A stretch of DNA of 64,000 nucleotides from Pegea sp. RAD2-039 (taxonomy: Eukaryota > Chordata > Thaliacea > Salpida > Salpidae): positions 1,178,001-1,242,000 of the forward strand of contig JAQGEQ010000354.1 of NCBI GenBank assembly GCA_034620365.1, written 5' to 3'. Position numbers and translations under genes: made by a program. Below the pieces are notes generated by a model. That model was given only the letters and a program-made list of their open reading frames with translations, was not told the origin of the DNA and did no database searches. Shown piece by piece: positions 1-12,300 of the stretch. The first letter of the stretch is position 1. Every line of letters starts with the position of its first letter.

Positions 1-1620
1 AAATAAATATTTTGTTGTTATTTATATAAATTATATATATATAGATCAAATATTTAAAAATCTTATTTAACTAATTATCATAATATTCTGCTTCGGCTGG
101 TTATCAAATGCAAAGCAAAAGACAGTAAAATTCAAAAAGGTGAAATTCTTATCAAACTCTATTTGTTAAATTCAAATAATTTAAGTTTAAAAAATAAAAT
201 CACAAAATAAACAAACAAATTTTGTCAAAAGAATTTGATTTTGAAACGGATGCAATAAAAAGATTTTTAGATAAAAACTAATCTGATGTTTTAGATGAAC
301 TTTCTTTTCAAAAATCATTGATTTGTATTAAAAATTATTTATTCATTTTTAGTTGTTTTATTATTCTTCGACAGGTTTAAAGAAAAATTTGATTAAAACT
401 TAATATTTTCTGTTAATTTAGAGCTTATTCTTTAGGAAATGGTTTAAAATTTTCATTAATTTTAGCAAAGTCAACAATATATATAATTGTTCGTCGAGAA
501 AATAAACTTTTAGTTTTAAATATTTTTCAAGAATGTTAATGACGAATGAAAGAAAACAATTTAATTTAAAGTTTGAATTACAATCACATGAATTAACTAA
601 AAATGTTCTTAACAAATTTTGTTTTAACTTTTTTATTTGTTAAATATTTAGAACTTGATAAAAATTTTACTGGATTCAAATTTCTGTTTGTGATGTTGTT
701 TCGATATTAGCCAAATTTTAACAAATAATTCTCCTTTTAAATCATTCTTACAATCTGATTAAAAAATAAAACTAAATTGAAATTTAATGTTGACATTAGA
801 ATTTTTTAGAAAATTTATTCTATAATTAAGCTTTGCAAATTAAAACACTAAAATGATTTTAATAGAAAAAAATTTAGTTTAGAAATAATTGTTTATTATT
901 AGTTTGAAAAATTAAAACTATTTTTGAAGAACTTTTATTATAAATGCTTCATTTCAATATTTTTTTGTTGATTTAAAATAACCTAAATTCTTGTAAAAAA
1001 TGAATTGTAAGTGTAATTGTATAATCAAATGTAGTTCCAAGTTATTATATTTCAAATTTTAACTTCAGTATTCTAATAACGAAATGGTTTAAAATACTTT
1101 TTTTATTTAAAAGGATCAATTATAATAGAAAAGCCATCTGTTGCTATTAAAACTTTGTTTTGTTATTCTGGCAAAGCTAACCTTCTGTAGAGCATAAAAA
1201 TTAGATAAAGGTTGGTTGTGTGCAATTAACTTCTTGCCCTGTAAAAGATCTCAGCGAAAAAACGTTTTTTTTTTTGACCGTGAACAATTTGTTGACATCG
1301 GATAAAGGTCAACTTTGTTGTATGATTGTATGTTCTTTCAACATTTATATTTTCTTTGTTTTAAACTTGCATTTTAATATTTTTAAAAATACATTTTGGG
1401 TGAATTAGGAAAAAAATAAAATGGAAAAATATTTAAAGAAATATTTTATGTAAATGCAAACTAGTTTTGTAACAAACACATTTATTGTTGATATTCGTTA
1501 TTCAACAACGAAATCAATTTGTTAAAAACAAACAGAAATATTTAATGAAAACAAAAAGAAAGGAATTACGATTCAAACAACCTGAAAATAAATCATAAAG
1601 TCAGTTTTCAATCACAAAGA
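1..1620. other. AT-rich intergenic DNA
   Basis: Very AT-rich sequence downstream of the bZIP gene. Open frames here are short and have no recognisable motif or splice context. A TTTATT at about 1481 (AATAAA on the minus strand) could be the poly(A) signal of the bZIP gene. I see nothing else. Confidence 0.5.
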
Positions 1621-3923
1621 TTATTTTGTGTCTTCACTTTCCATTAAATCCGAGAGGTCTTGTTTGGACAAATGAAATCCTTGAGAAAGTGAGTCTACTC
1701 CACAAGATGGAAGATGCATATTCAGGATGTAAACCAACTTTTCTTTCTCATCATGAAGCTGTCGAACTTCTCTCTGTAGTTGGTAGTTCATTGTTTCTAA
1801 TCTTTCTGATTCCTGTTTAATTTTTAGTTGATATTTTTAGTTTTTGTGTCTTTCAGTTGCAAACCTGTTCTAGTTTTTCAGATAAAAGCTTTTTTTTGAA
1901 GCGGCATTTTGCTGCAGCAATTTTATTTCTTTCTCTGCGACGCTCTCTTTTCTTTCTCGTTTCAGGGGAAACCACCTGGTGAAAGCAATATTAAAATTTT
2001 AAAGTTTTTATCTCGCAATTGTTAAAATATAATAAAAACGATTCATGATTATATAAAAGATAAATTGTAAAAATTGTTTGATATCAAAGAGCACATTATC
2101 ATCAGTTGTATTTCTATTTTTACATTCTATTAAAGCAATATAAAAAGCAAACAATTGTTTTCTTATTATTAGCGACTAATTTTTACTTAATGTTTTAAAC
2201 AATTTAACTAAAGATTATATTAATTAGATTTATAAAAGATTAAATATTTGAATTATACAATTTTTGATAAACTTTCAAATTTGAAGAAAATAGAACTGTA
2301 ATTACTACTTTGTATATTTCCAAGCAATTATTATTAATTTAAAAAATTAGGAATTTTAACAGTCTAAGAAAAATAATTTATTTCTAATTTATTCTTATGC
2401 AATACTTGTAAATATTCCTAGTATAAATCCAAGTATAATGTCTAAGATGTGAAAAAATATATTTAGTTTGAAAAATTGTATAAACTTTTATGTAACTAGT
2501 ATTTTTTCAACTTTATTTTTAATGCACTTTAATACGATGATACGAGTAACTACTTTGAGTTTGAATTAGCGCACAAAGTTGAAAGTGTTTTTATACACAA
2601 GGTCTTTCACAAACACTCACAAGAAACATTTTGGCTGTGACAGGAAAGTAAAAATCAATTAATTAAATAACTTAATTGTCTAAATTATACAAAATGCCAG
2701 CACTTAAAGAGATTCTTTGTTCTTGTAGTTTAATCAAACTTTAGCAGTAGTTCAAGTCAACATCAGTCTTTGATTGGTCATCCTCTATTTATAGAATAGC
2801 ATGAAAGAAACACTAGAAAGTTTATGCCAGATCACACTAAGTATTTCATTCAGGAAATTACTTACTAAATTGTACTGTAGACCAAATGAACTTAAATTTT
2901 ATGACTATTATATGACTAAACAAAAGTGTTTACATCTCTACAAAGATATAAGAACCTTTTACTTCTATACAAAGTTCATTTAGGTGACGTACATCTAGTA
3001 CAGTTTCTCTTCTGTCGAAGTGTATGATGTCAGGTAAACCTTTTGCCATTCGTTTGGATTGTATTGAATATCGTAACTCTTCTTTTATCAATGGGCGAAT
3101 GTGCTCTTCCACTAACATCAAATCATCTGGTTGATAAATATAGATTTATAAGTTTTAAAATTTATAAGTTTTGATCAACTTGACGCGATTTTTAGCTATT
3201 TGAAAATCATTAGAGTAGTTTTTGGTTTGATCATAGGTTATGTTGAAGGTTTATTTTCGGAAGCAATTATATATTGATTAGTTTAGTCAGTTAAATACAT
3301 ATTTATCTATAAACATTTTATTTCAGACAAATTTATGATTTAAGATTTATAAGCAGCCATTATCAGTAAGTAAAACTTTAACACAGTAAATATACTTCAA
3401 ATTTGTAAAGTGTTTTTAAATCATGCATTAAATCTTATTTAGTTGCAAATAATAATGCAACTATAATATCATGACTGAATCTTAGTGACTATTTGAATTT
3501 TGATAAACAAAGTTATTTATTTTAGCTTTTGTTTTAATGAACTATTATTATATTACTAAGTAATCTATCATAGTTCATATTCTTTTATACGATAAAAATA
3601 GTTATTATTTAAAGACATTCACTTGTTTGAGGCTTAATATTCAAGGTACAAAATTGAAACTTAGTATTTTGGAGTAAGTTTTTAATCTTTTTATTCTCAA
3701 TTTCAATTATAGAATATGATAATTTAGGAATATTTAACTACATTATAATAAAAGAACAGAATTGAAATGATTTACGTCGTAAACTTGATTGTGATGGTTC
3801 TTCAAATAGCATATCTAATTTCTCATCATCTTCATCAGCAGGTAAAATTGGAACATTACCACTACTGGCGGCTAACTCACTGTTAAATCTACTTAAGGAA
3901 TCTACATCAGAATCTCTAGCCAT
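1621..3923 (-). CDS. ATF3/JDP2-like bZIP transcription factor
   Basis: Four-exon gene, about 194 residues. Exons by eye are 3923-3776, 3126-2993, 1975-1865 and 1812-1621, and frame is kept across all joins. Exon 2 carries the short helix IKEELRYSIQSKRM, which matches the KEELRFAIQ segment before the basic region in ATF3/JDP2. Exon 3 holds the basic region (RRRERNKIAAAKCRFKKK), with the Asn and the Ala-Ala-x-x-Cys-Arg contact residues of the ATF3/JDP2/Fos class. Exon 4 continues the leucine zipper (ESERLETMNYQLQREV, then EKEKLVYILNMH) and ends in a Ser/Asp-rich tail. The N-terminus is acidic and Ser-rich. Proteins of this family bind CRE/TRE sites as dimers in the nucleus and act in stress responses. 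The start is the first ATG of an exon with a good donor. Intron 2, about 1 kb, splits the protein just before the basic region. ATF3 versus JDP2 cannot be settled here; a single ancestral ATF3/JDP2-type gene is likely. Confidence 0.9.
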
Positions 3924-5190
3924 GACTTTGGACTATATTTTTTACTTTTATTTTTCTTGATGAACACTTTTCAAATAACTATAAATACTTGCTGCAATTT
4001 TCATAAAATATTTCAAACTTTTATCTATTTCAAGTGATTATTAAAATACTGTCTAATTCGACATCACATCTAACTTTAGAGCATTGACTAATGGAAGCCC
4101 GTCTATTTTTCCAAGACATTCACAATCAGATGACGTATAATTACGTCTTAATTCCTCAGGGGGTTGATTAGCGCTGTGCCAACTTAATTAACTTCTATCA
4201 GCTGAGACTAGTGACTCATAAATAATTTGAATGCAAAAAGGTAAACTTAGGTGCAAAAGTTATTGCGCAAAATTAAGAAAACACAATTTGAATAAATTTG
4301 TTAGATCAATTAAGCATTAATAAAAAGTAGAAAAGTAATAAATAAGTAGAAGCCATAATCGTCTTAATAAAAAATAAGCTATTAGTAGCACATTTTATCT
4401 TTAAGTTTTTCACCTTACAAAGTTTTATTAAAAGAAATAAAATGCTTAAACTATACAACATATAAATATACAAATATAATAAGTGTTGCTATTATTGATA
4501 CGATTGTCAATGCTTTTTAATTGATCAGATAAAAAAAAAGAATCAATTAAACTACAAATATACTTAAAGTGAAACAACTATTGTTTAATATAATTCGACA
4601 ATCAGAAATTGTACAGCAACTAGTTTGATAAAAACATCTTTTGCCATCGATTCAAAGGTATATGATGATATAAGCATAAAAATATTTTAGTTATAAATAA
4701 TTAAAAGATGAAAAAAATTATACTTTAGATTTTTGATAGCAGAATTAACACTGTCATCAATGTAGGTCTCTCACTTCCTACAGATGCACTTTTTTTAGTA
4801 TCTTTGACCACCAAACGAAAAATTTGTCAGTAGAAGTCGTTTTCCTCGCCTCGGGGTTGTTTACCGAAGAGTTTTTACAGATGTGCTGATTGACTAAATC
4901 GAGAATTTTCACAAAACATAACTGATGTAAATTGTTGTCTTGATTGAAAATCAGACTTGTAAGTAAATAGCAAATAGGTTTGTTCATTATATTTGAATAA
5001 GGTTATATTAAATAAATCTAAAGTTATTATGAAGTTATTTCTATTAAGTGATTTGTATATTACTTTTGGTAAATTATTCTATTTGGATAAGAAATCGATT
5101 TTGGACTTTTTTTGGTGACTATAAAAATCCTTAATAAAAAAAAACTTTGGTTAAAGTTTCTACTTTTTTGGCTTATTTGGAGTAAAGAAT
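3924..5190. other. Intergenic region between bZIP gene and LINE
   Basis: Contains the putative bZIP promoter near 4080-4220, and from about 4740 a less AT-rich stretch that may be the 5' leader of the LINE. A 69-codon minus-strand frame at 4778-4987 shows no family motif or splice signal and is not called. Confidence 0.4.
4131..4218. promoter_or_regulatory. CRE/TRE-like sites upstream of the bZIP gene
   Basis: About 210 to 300 bp upstream of the bZIP ATG there is a TGACGTAT at 4131-4138. It forms part of an inverted repeat: GACGTA at 4132-4137, a 4-nt spacer, then TACGTC at 4142-4147. A perfect AP-1/TRE site TGACTCA lies at 4212-4218. These are the classes of site that ATF3/JDP2-family proteins bind, so autoregulation is possible. 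Function is inferred from motif and position only. Confidence 0.45.
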
Positions 5191-7240
5191 ATGGTGAACC
5201 CGAATAAAAGTAACAAGAACCGGTTCATAAAGAAATTAAAGTTCATTTCTGACAAATCATCTTCATCAAAACAAGCTTGCAATAGCGATTGCTATTTGGG
5301 CAACAAAATTCGCTCCGGTGAGGCATCCAAAATTCGCTCTGGTGAGGATCCGGCAGTAAATCCTCTAAATTCAATTCAAAACTGTTATCCGTTCATCACC
5401 AAATTCATATCCGCTGAATTTGTCAAATTAAAATTTGAAATTAGCAACGATGTTGCCAAAATTAACGTGAAAATTTCTAGTTTCTACAAATCGATGGATG
5501 AACTTCTACAAAGAAACCTGGGCCTCGGTGGTCGGTGATTCCGATTCCGACAAAAATGCTAGTATGGTGCAGCTTCTTGCCAAGAAGGCCACCGACAGGC
5601 ACTAAGAACTCACTTTAAAGCGCGAAGACAGAGAAAACAATGTCATCATCTTTAATGTCTCTGAGACTAATAAAGATGATGACAGTAAGTTTTTTAATCA
5701 AATGTGCTCTCAAAGACTTGATTTTGTGAACGTTCCAAAGATATCAATGACTAGACTTGGAGCAAAAAGCTCAGATCATCAAAGACCGTTGAAAGTGTCC
5801 TTTCAGGAAAGTTGGGACAAATGCAAGTTACTCGCTAAGTTCGTTAAACTAAATATTGACAAAAAATGGATTATGTTAGAATATCAGATATGTAGAGATG
5901 ATTGCTTAGAAAATAATATCTTCTAAAAGAGGCGTTTAACCGAAATCAGAAGGAACAACCAACTGACTTCAAATACAAAGTTCTAAGTCCACCATGGGCC
6001 TTGAGAATTGTCAAAGTTTTTTCAAAAAACGGAAATGGCAAATAATCGCTGGACCCACATCTTCTTTTTTTAAACTCTCTCCGGACACAATTGTGAATAC
6101 TCAAGTTATCAACTTACAGAAGCCTATCATCAAATCTCACAAGCGTCAAAAAGACAATTCTTCTATCACATTAGGTATGCTATTTAACGCGCGGTCGATT
6201 ATTAACAAAATTTTTCAATTAAAAGCTCTTTTAAATTCTCAAGATTTCACATTTGTTTTTATTACTGAAACTTGGTTGAAACGGTTTTATCCTGATTTTT
6301 TTCTGGTTGACGGTAATCTTTTTTGTGTTTTGCGTTGTGACAGACTGTATGATAGAAGCGGCAGTGTTTGCGCAATTTACAGGACATCGCTTGCACCCAT
6401 GATCTCTAGAATTCAGATCGATCCCATTAATTGTCCAGGATTTGAGATTATTGCCTTTGATTTTCATTACTCAAAGTCCAAATTTTCTTGTTTTGTATGT
6501 ACCTACCTACCACCCTCTAAAATTAATGATGAGGTTACCGTTAAGGCCTTATTGAAGGTTCTGAAGAGTGTTGTATGTCTTGAGTTATATATTTTGGGGG
6601 ATTTTAAATTTAGTAAAATTGATTAGAACAACCCGAATTTAGTATTTATGGGGAAATCGTTTATCTTAAACAGCGATAATACTAATTTAGCCTTTCTAAG
6701 TCATGCCTTTGTAAGCTTCCTCAATGCCAATAATCTATCTGAGATGGTTACTTTTCCGACCCAAATTAGTGGTAATACTTTGGATCTTCTTATCACATCA
6801 AAACCTGAGAACATTATCTACGTTGATCAAAAAGAAACTTTTACTTTGACATGCGATCACAACATGATTGAATTCAAGCTCCATCAATCTTTTTCAATGA
6901 ACGTTAAAACTGCAAGCAAACGGAATTTTCATCGTGGAAATTTTTGTAAATTAATGAATTTCTATCTGGATTTCTGTTTTCAACTCTACCGAAAACATCA
7001 ATGCTATTTACTCAAGCTTTACTAACATCGTTATAGAGTCAATCGAAAAATTCATAGATTTTTATAGAATCGAATAGAATAGAAAAACACATTTTCCTAA
7101 ATATTTGAGGAATTTATAAAATTTAAAAACCTTCTACACAACCTAAAGCAGACCCTTTCATCAGATCTCTGTACAAAGATCTTTGTATAGTTTACAAGAA
7201 ATCCATTTATAATTTCTGCTTATGAAGTTTTGTAGTTAGG
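5191..7240 (+). mobile_element. Decayed non-LTR retrotransposon (LINE), ORF1 plus endonuclease, 3'-truncated
   Basis: Two coding blocks lie in one orientation. The ORF1-like part (5191 to about 5990) begins at an ATG. It is broken by a frameshift near 5520 and a stop at about 5602, then continues with KREDRENNVIIFNVSE and later RLGAKSSDHQRPLKVSF, typical of the RRM-like ORF1 proteins of CR1/Jockey-type LINEs. The second part (5994-7080) has an APE-type endonuclease start (MLFNARSIINK, then FITETWL, then RCDRLYDRSGS). It has a stop at about 6624 and frame changes after 6950. A linker resembling the segment between endonuclease and reverse transcriptase is readable to about 7240. No reverse transcriptase motif follows, so the 3' half is missing. 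Not active. A related fragment that does keep reverse transcriptase sequence lies at 56380-56640 on the minus strand. Confidence 0.8.
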
Positions 7241-9321
7241 TAATATATGATATAATATGAACAAAACTTTTTTGTTTAAATTGATTTGAAGTCAAGTCTG
7301 TAAGTAAGCAGTAAATAGACTTTTTGAAAGAGCGATTCTAGAAATCCGAAAAACATACTAGAGATCGTAGATGCTTTCAATTATAAAATATTTTAATTGA
7401 ATTATATTTTTATGAAGGCAAACTAATGTATACCTTTTAGCAAAATGTTAAAGTAAATTGATTTATTAAAATACTTTACTGTAATTTTTTCAGAAATTAA
7501 TAGCAGGGTTGTGGTACTAAATCAATTTCTAATTAGATTAATAATTTAATTAAAAAGTAAATTTGCTGAAAGATTATATACTTTAAGTTTAAAGTTTCTA
7601 CTTTTATAAACACTTAAAATCATTAACTTTGATAAAGAAGTCGATTTTTTAAACTATTCTTTTTTTATCTCGTCTCATTTTGTCGATTTAAATATTTGTT
7701 AAATTAAATTTCGTACTTTAAGAGAAGATCAGCTGCAAAATGGATGCTAAAAGAAATTATTTTTTATAAGAGATACTTTTTAGGTGAAAATCTCTTGATT
7801 ATAACTAACATCTAATTATCAGATAGCTAAAATTTCTTTATATTTTTATTACATTTTTTTATTCAAATAAAAAAAAGTAAAATAAAGAACAAATTCGATA
7901 ATTCATTGATTTTAGTTAGAGCTCTTCTTGTTATGAATTAACTATTTAGTATTTCACTTGCATAAAACTTTAAATCTTTCAGTTATCGTATTCATAAAAT
8001 ATCAAGGACATAATACTTTATCTAATATCTATAAAACTGTAATTGAAAACTTATAAATCAAGGCAAATTCTTCTACGGTTTAAAACGGTTAATTGTTGGT
8101 CACGCATGAGTAATCGCACACCTAAAGTGTTTTGTTGGGATTGGCGCTGATAAACTCAAAATTCAAAGCATGAAGTTCAAAATAGAAGTTTTTTAGAGTT
8201 CTTTTCCTAATTTGTTCTATTTTCAGCTGATTTATGTAATTTTCTAGTTTTATGGAGTAAAATTTCGAAGCAGAAACTAGTATAGAATTAGCATATTGTT
8301 TACAACTAAAGAAATACTTTTAAATCTTGTAAATTATTTAAATAAATTCTTTTTTAAATTTAATATCTTTTATATACTAGATGAACTTTTAATAATTGTA
8401 TTTCTTAGAATTGTAATTTTATTTATCTGTTAGATATTATGTTATTGCATTAAAGTAGTTCAAAACTGAATTTATTTAATAAATTATTTTAATGTTTACA
8501 GGTTTTAATTAATGACAAAATGTTGACGATTTTTTAAATTAGTTAATTTAGATAATTCTAATTCGAATGTTAATCAAAATGTATTTATTTAAGAAATTCT
8601 GTAGTTTATCATAACTTAAATACCTCAAATATTTTATCATAACAAATAATATACTTATAGTAAATATCTAATTTATTGGGTTTTTTAGTTACTATTTTAT
8701 TACAACATGTAATTTTGATTTTTTCAAAATATGACTTATTAAATAGTAAACTTTAAACTTGCTTAATCTTATAATATAAAATTTTTAAAGTTTTAAATCA
8801 TTATATATATTAATAATAATTATTTGTTATCAAAATTATTAATTTTTCTTTAAATATAATTATAACATAATGATAAAACAATTTTAATCTGTTTTTTAAG
8901 ATGTTTCTTTTATATTTCAAATTACACAAAAGTAAATGTTGAAATGTTATATTCTTAATTTACCTTTAATTAACTTTTGATGGTTTTATATATGAATGTG
9001 ATATTTCAAATTATAAGAAGTTGTAACTTTTTATTTTAAATTTATGATTTAGATTAATATATATCAATAATATATCAATAATTTCATTCCATTGAAAGTT
9101 TTATTTTAAGATTTTAGCATTAAAAATTACTTTTCAATAAAATTTTTACTTTTATTTACTTTTGTAATAAATTGATAGCATTAGATCGTCAATTTTCTCA
9201 TTTAAATTTTTACAACAAAATTAAGTTCCTGATATCGATTATCATTAAAATTTTATTTTATGAACAGTTTTGTTGTGATTTTATTCTTTATTTTTTTGAT
9301 TTATCTGATTTTCTGTGAAAA
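7241..9321. other. AT-rich intergenic DNA upstream of pericentrin-like gene
   Basis: About 2 kb of very AT-rich sequence with many homopolymer runs. No supported gene, RNA or repeat. The promoter of the pericentrin-like gene should lie in its right part, but no specific element stands out. Confidence 0.4.
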
Positions 9322-12300
9322 ATGGAAAGTGAAGAAGAAAGACAAAAGAAGCTGAAGGCAGGACTTGCTAAGGTCACTAATTTATTCATCTATTTCATCC
9401 TTTATGTATTAAATTTATTTATTTGTTTTTAGTTTAAGAGTTTTCAGAAGAAGAAGTCAAATAAAAGAAGAAAAAAAGAAAAAGATGACTTTTTGTCACC
9501 ATCGTCTAACTCTAGTAAAAAAATCGAACCTTTTTAGATTATTAATTACATTAAAAAAAAATTCGGAATTTTTTATTTATTGTATTTATTTATGATATTT
9601 ATAAATAAATTTATATTTATTGAATAATATTTATTATAAGTTTTGCAATTCAATATTTTTTTGATTTAGGCTCACAATCAGAAGATCTTATAAGTGATGC
9701 TACAACTAAAACCTCAAATAATTATGCTACTGATGATTTAGAAGACACTGATCATTCTTCAGTCTTACTGGAAGACTTTTATTCTCCTGTAAAAGATTTA
9801 TAATTTTATTTATAGAATTTATAGATGAAGGAATTCAATCACTAACAAATTCACTTTTTTACGTTTTTAATGTCTAAGAAATCTGGGTTTTGTAATGATA
9901 AAAAGCATTTGTTAAAAAAATTTTTATTAATTAACATTTTGTGAATTCTTTTTCGGTTTTTTAAATCTATTTTTTAATGTATAATAAATATTTGATTTTT
10001 ATTTATATCTTCTTAAAAAAAGGTCTTCTTTTCAGGAGGATACAGGTGAAAAGTTTTTCCCTTTCGAAAAAGACCCAGAAAATGAAGTTATTAATGTTGA
10101 TCTAGTTAAAGCTTTAAAAAATGTCTCAGATGAAAACAAGGAACTGAAAATGAAAGGTCAACTACGAAGGCTTTACAGAAGATGAAATAATTTGTGTTTT
10201 TCTTAGTATCCAAACTAGAAGGAGACTTAAAATTGGGAGTAGATAAAGCCTCTAAAGCAGCTTCCCAATTTCAAAGTTCCAAAGAAGCAATTGAAACTGA
10301 ATTATTTCAAAAAGAAGAAGTGCTACATGAAGTAAATAGGATTTTTATAAAAGAATCCCTTTTTTTGCTGAGATTTTTAAGATATTTTTTATATCTCAAC
10401 GATTTTTAGAAAACAAAACAACTTGAAGAGTTAGAAAAAGATCTACAGATAAGTAAAGAAGAAAAAAGCAAATTGGAAAAAATGTTGAATGAAAAAGAAG
10501 AGAGAATAACAAACTGTAAATATCATTTTAGTTGTCTGTGTTCAATTCGAAAAAAAATTTACAATTTTTCAGATAAAGATGAATATTTAGAAGCTGAAAA
10601 AAATAAAACTTTGATTAAAAAGGAAAAAGAAGTATGTTAATAAGTTTCAACAACTTTTCGATTTCATATTTCTACAAATGTCTTTAAACGAATTACAACA
10701 TTACAGCGTCCTACCCTTAGGGTTGCTTTGCGATATTTAACATTTTTTGAATCTGTAAGCTTTAATAACCAACATATCTCTAAACTCAATTAGATAAACT
10801 TCAATTTAAAGTTTTAAAATTATTCCCAAAAAAAGTTTAAAAAAGTTAACTTTCAAATAAGGAAAAATTACTACAAAAGCTGATTACAGCGGAAATCGAA
10901 TGAGATTTAGTAGTTTTTAGTGGTTAATATACAATTTGTTGTTTGAAATTTTCGAAAAAAGTTTTTAAACTTTACCTGTGAATTATTTCAATTAAATTTT
11001 CGATTCTTTTTAAGATTCGTTTATTAAAAGAAAGTTTTGAAGAAGCCACAAAAAATTATGAAAAAAAGTTGGAAATAGAACGAAAGAAATATGAAGACAT
11101 AAAAAAGAAGCAAATGATGGAGAAAGAAGGTGACTCCTTGAAGATGTGAAGTTGATTTAATTGAAGTTCAATTTTTCAGTCAGCTCCGCTTTCCAAGTTT
11201 CTTCAAGTAAAGAAGTTAATCGTTTAGAAGAAGAAAATAATGATCTTCAAAATGAAGTTGAAAATCTTCAAAATTTACTCGAGAGATCTGCTTCTTATCA
11301 GAAGTTGAATAAAGTGATTGATCTCAAATCTTCTTCAGATCTTCATCCTTTTTTTCATCTAGGAACTTGAAGATGTAAAAACTTCTTTAGAAGAAGAAAA
11401 TAAGTCTTTAGAAGAAGATAGAAAATCTCTGAAAGATTTGGTTGAAGACTTCCGTTGTAGGATTGTTCATCTTGAGAAGAGGAATGATCAGATGATAGAT
11501 GATATGAAGAGCAAAGAAGAACAACTGGTAAATGATCTTTTGATGAGTGATTTTTCTTCTTAAGATCTTCTTCAGAAGTCGAATCAGTTGAGCTTAGAGG
11601 AGGAAATCCTAAAGATAAAGAAAGATCGAATAGAAGATGATCAAGTGATGCAGAAGCTGAGATCTGATCTTCAGAAGCAAGTGGAAGAGATGGGAGTATT
11701 AACACAACAGGTTTGAATTGATTCTCCTATTTTGCTCATTTGATATTTAACGATCGACTTTGAGATTCTTCTTGATTTAAAAAAGACAAAGATCATAAAA
11801 AACTCATCTTTTAAAGATCTTAAATCTTTCTATCATCATCTTTGTTTCGCTTCACCGCTAGATGGCGCTAACCGTCAATTTTACTTTCGATTTTAATCAC
11901 AAAAGAGATTTAAAAGTCTCTAGATGAATGAAGATGAAATTAAATCTTCACTACATCATTAATCATCAAATTTTCAACTGAATTTCACTTCATCTTTTGA
12001 TTTACAATTCTCAACGAGTTTTATGATGTTTGTTTAAAATCATTTCTTCAATTTTCCTATTTGTTATTTTAAGTACTTAAAATTTATTGTTAGAAGAAAA
12101 AAGAAGTTGAAGTGACAGTAAAGACTTGTTGTAGGTTGACCTCTTTGTCAGTTTCATCATTTTTTATAGATTTAAAATAGAACGAATTTGGTAATTGATG
12201 ATATTTTGATTTTTCAACTTTTGATGTCACAGGCAAGTGAAGATATTCAGAAAGTAGAAGAAGAAAAAGAAGATTTATTGAAGAGGACAAGATTAGAACA

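Noticed and set aside
4778..4987. 69-codon minus-strand frame
   Set aside because: No recognisable motif; it lies beside the LINE and may be part of its leader.
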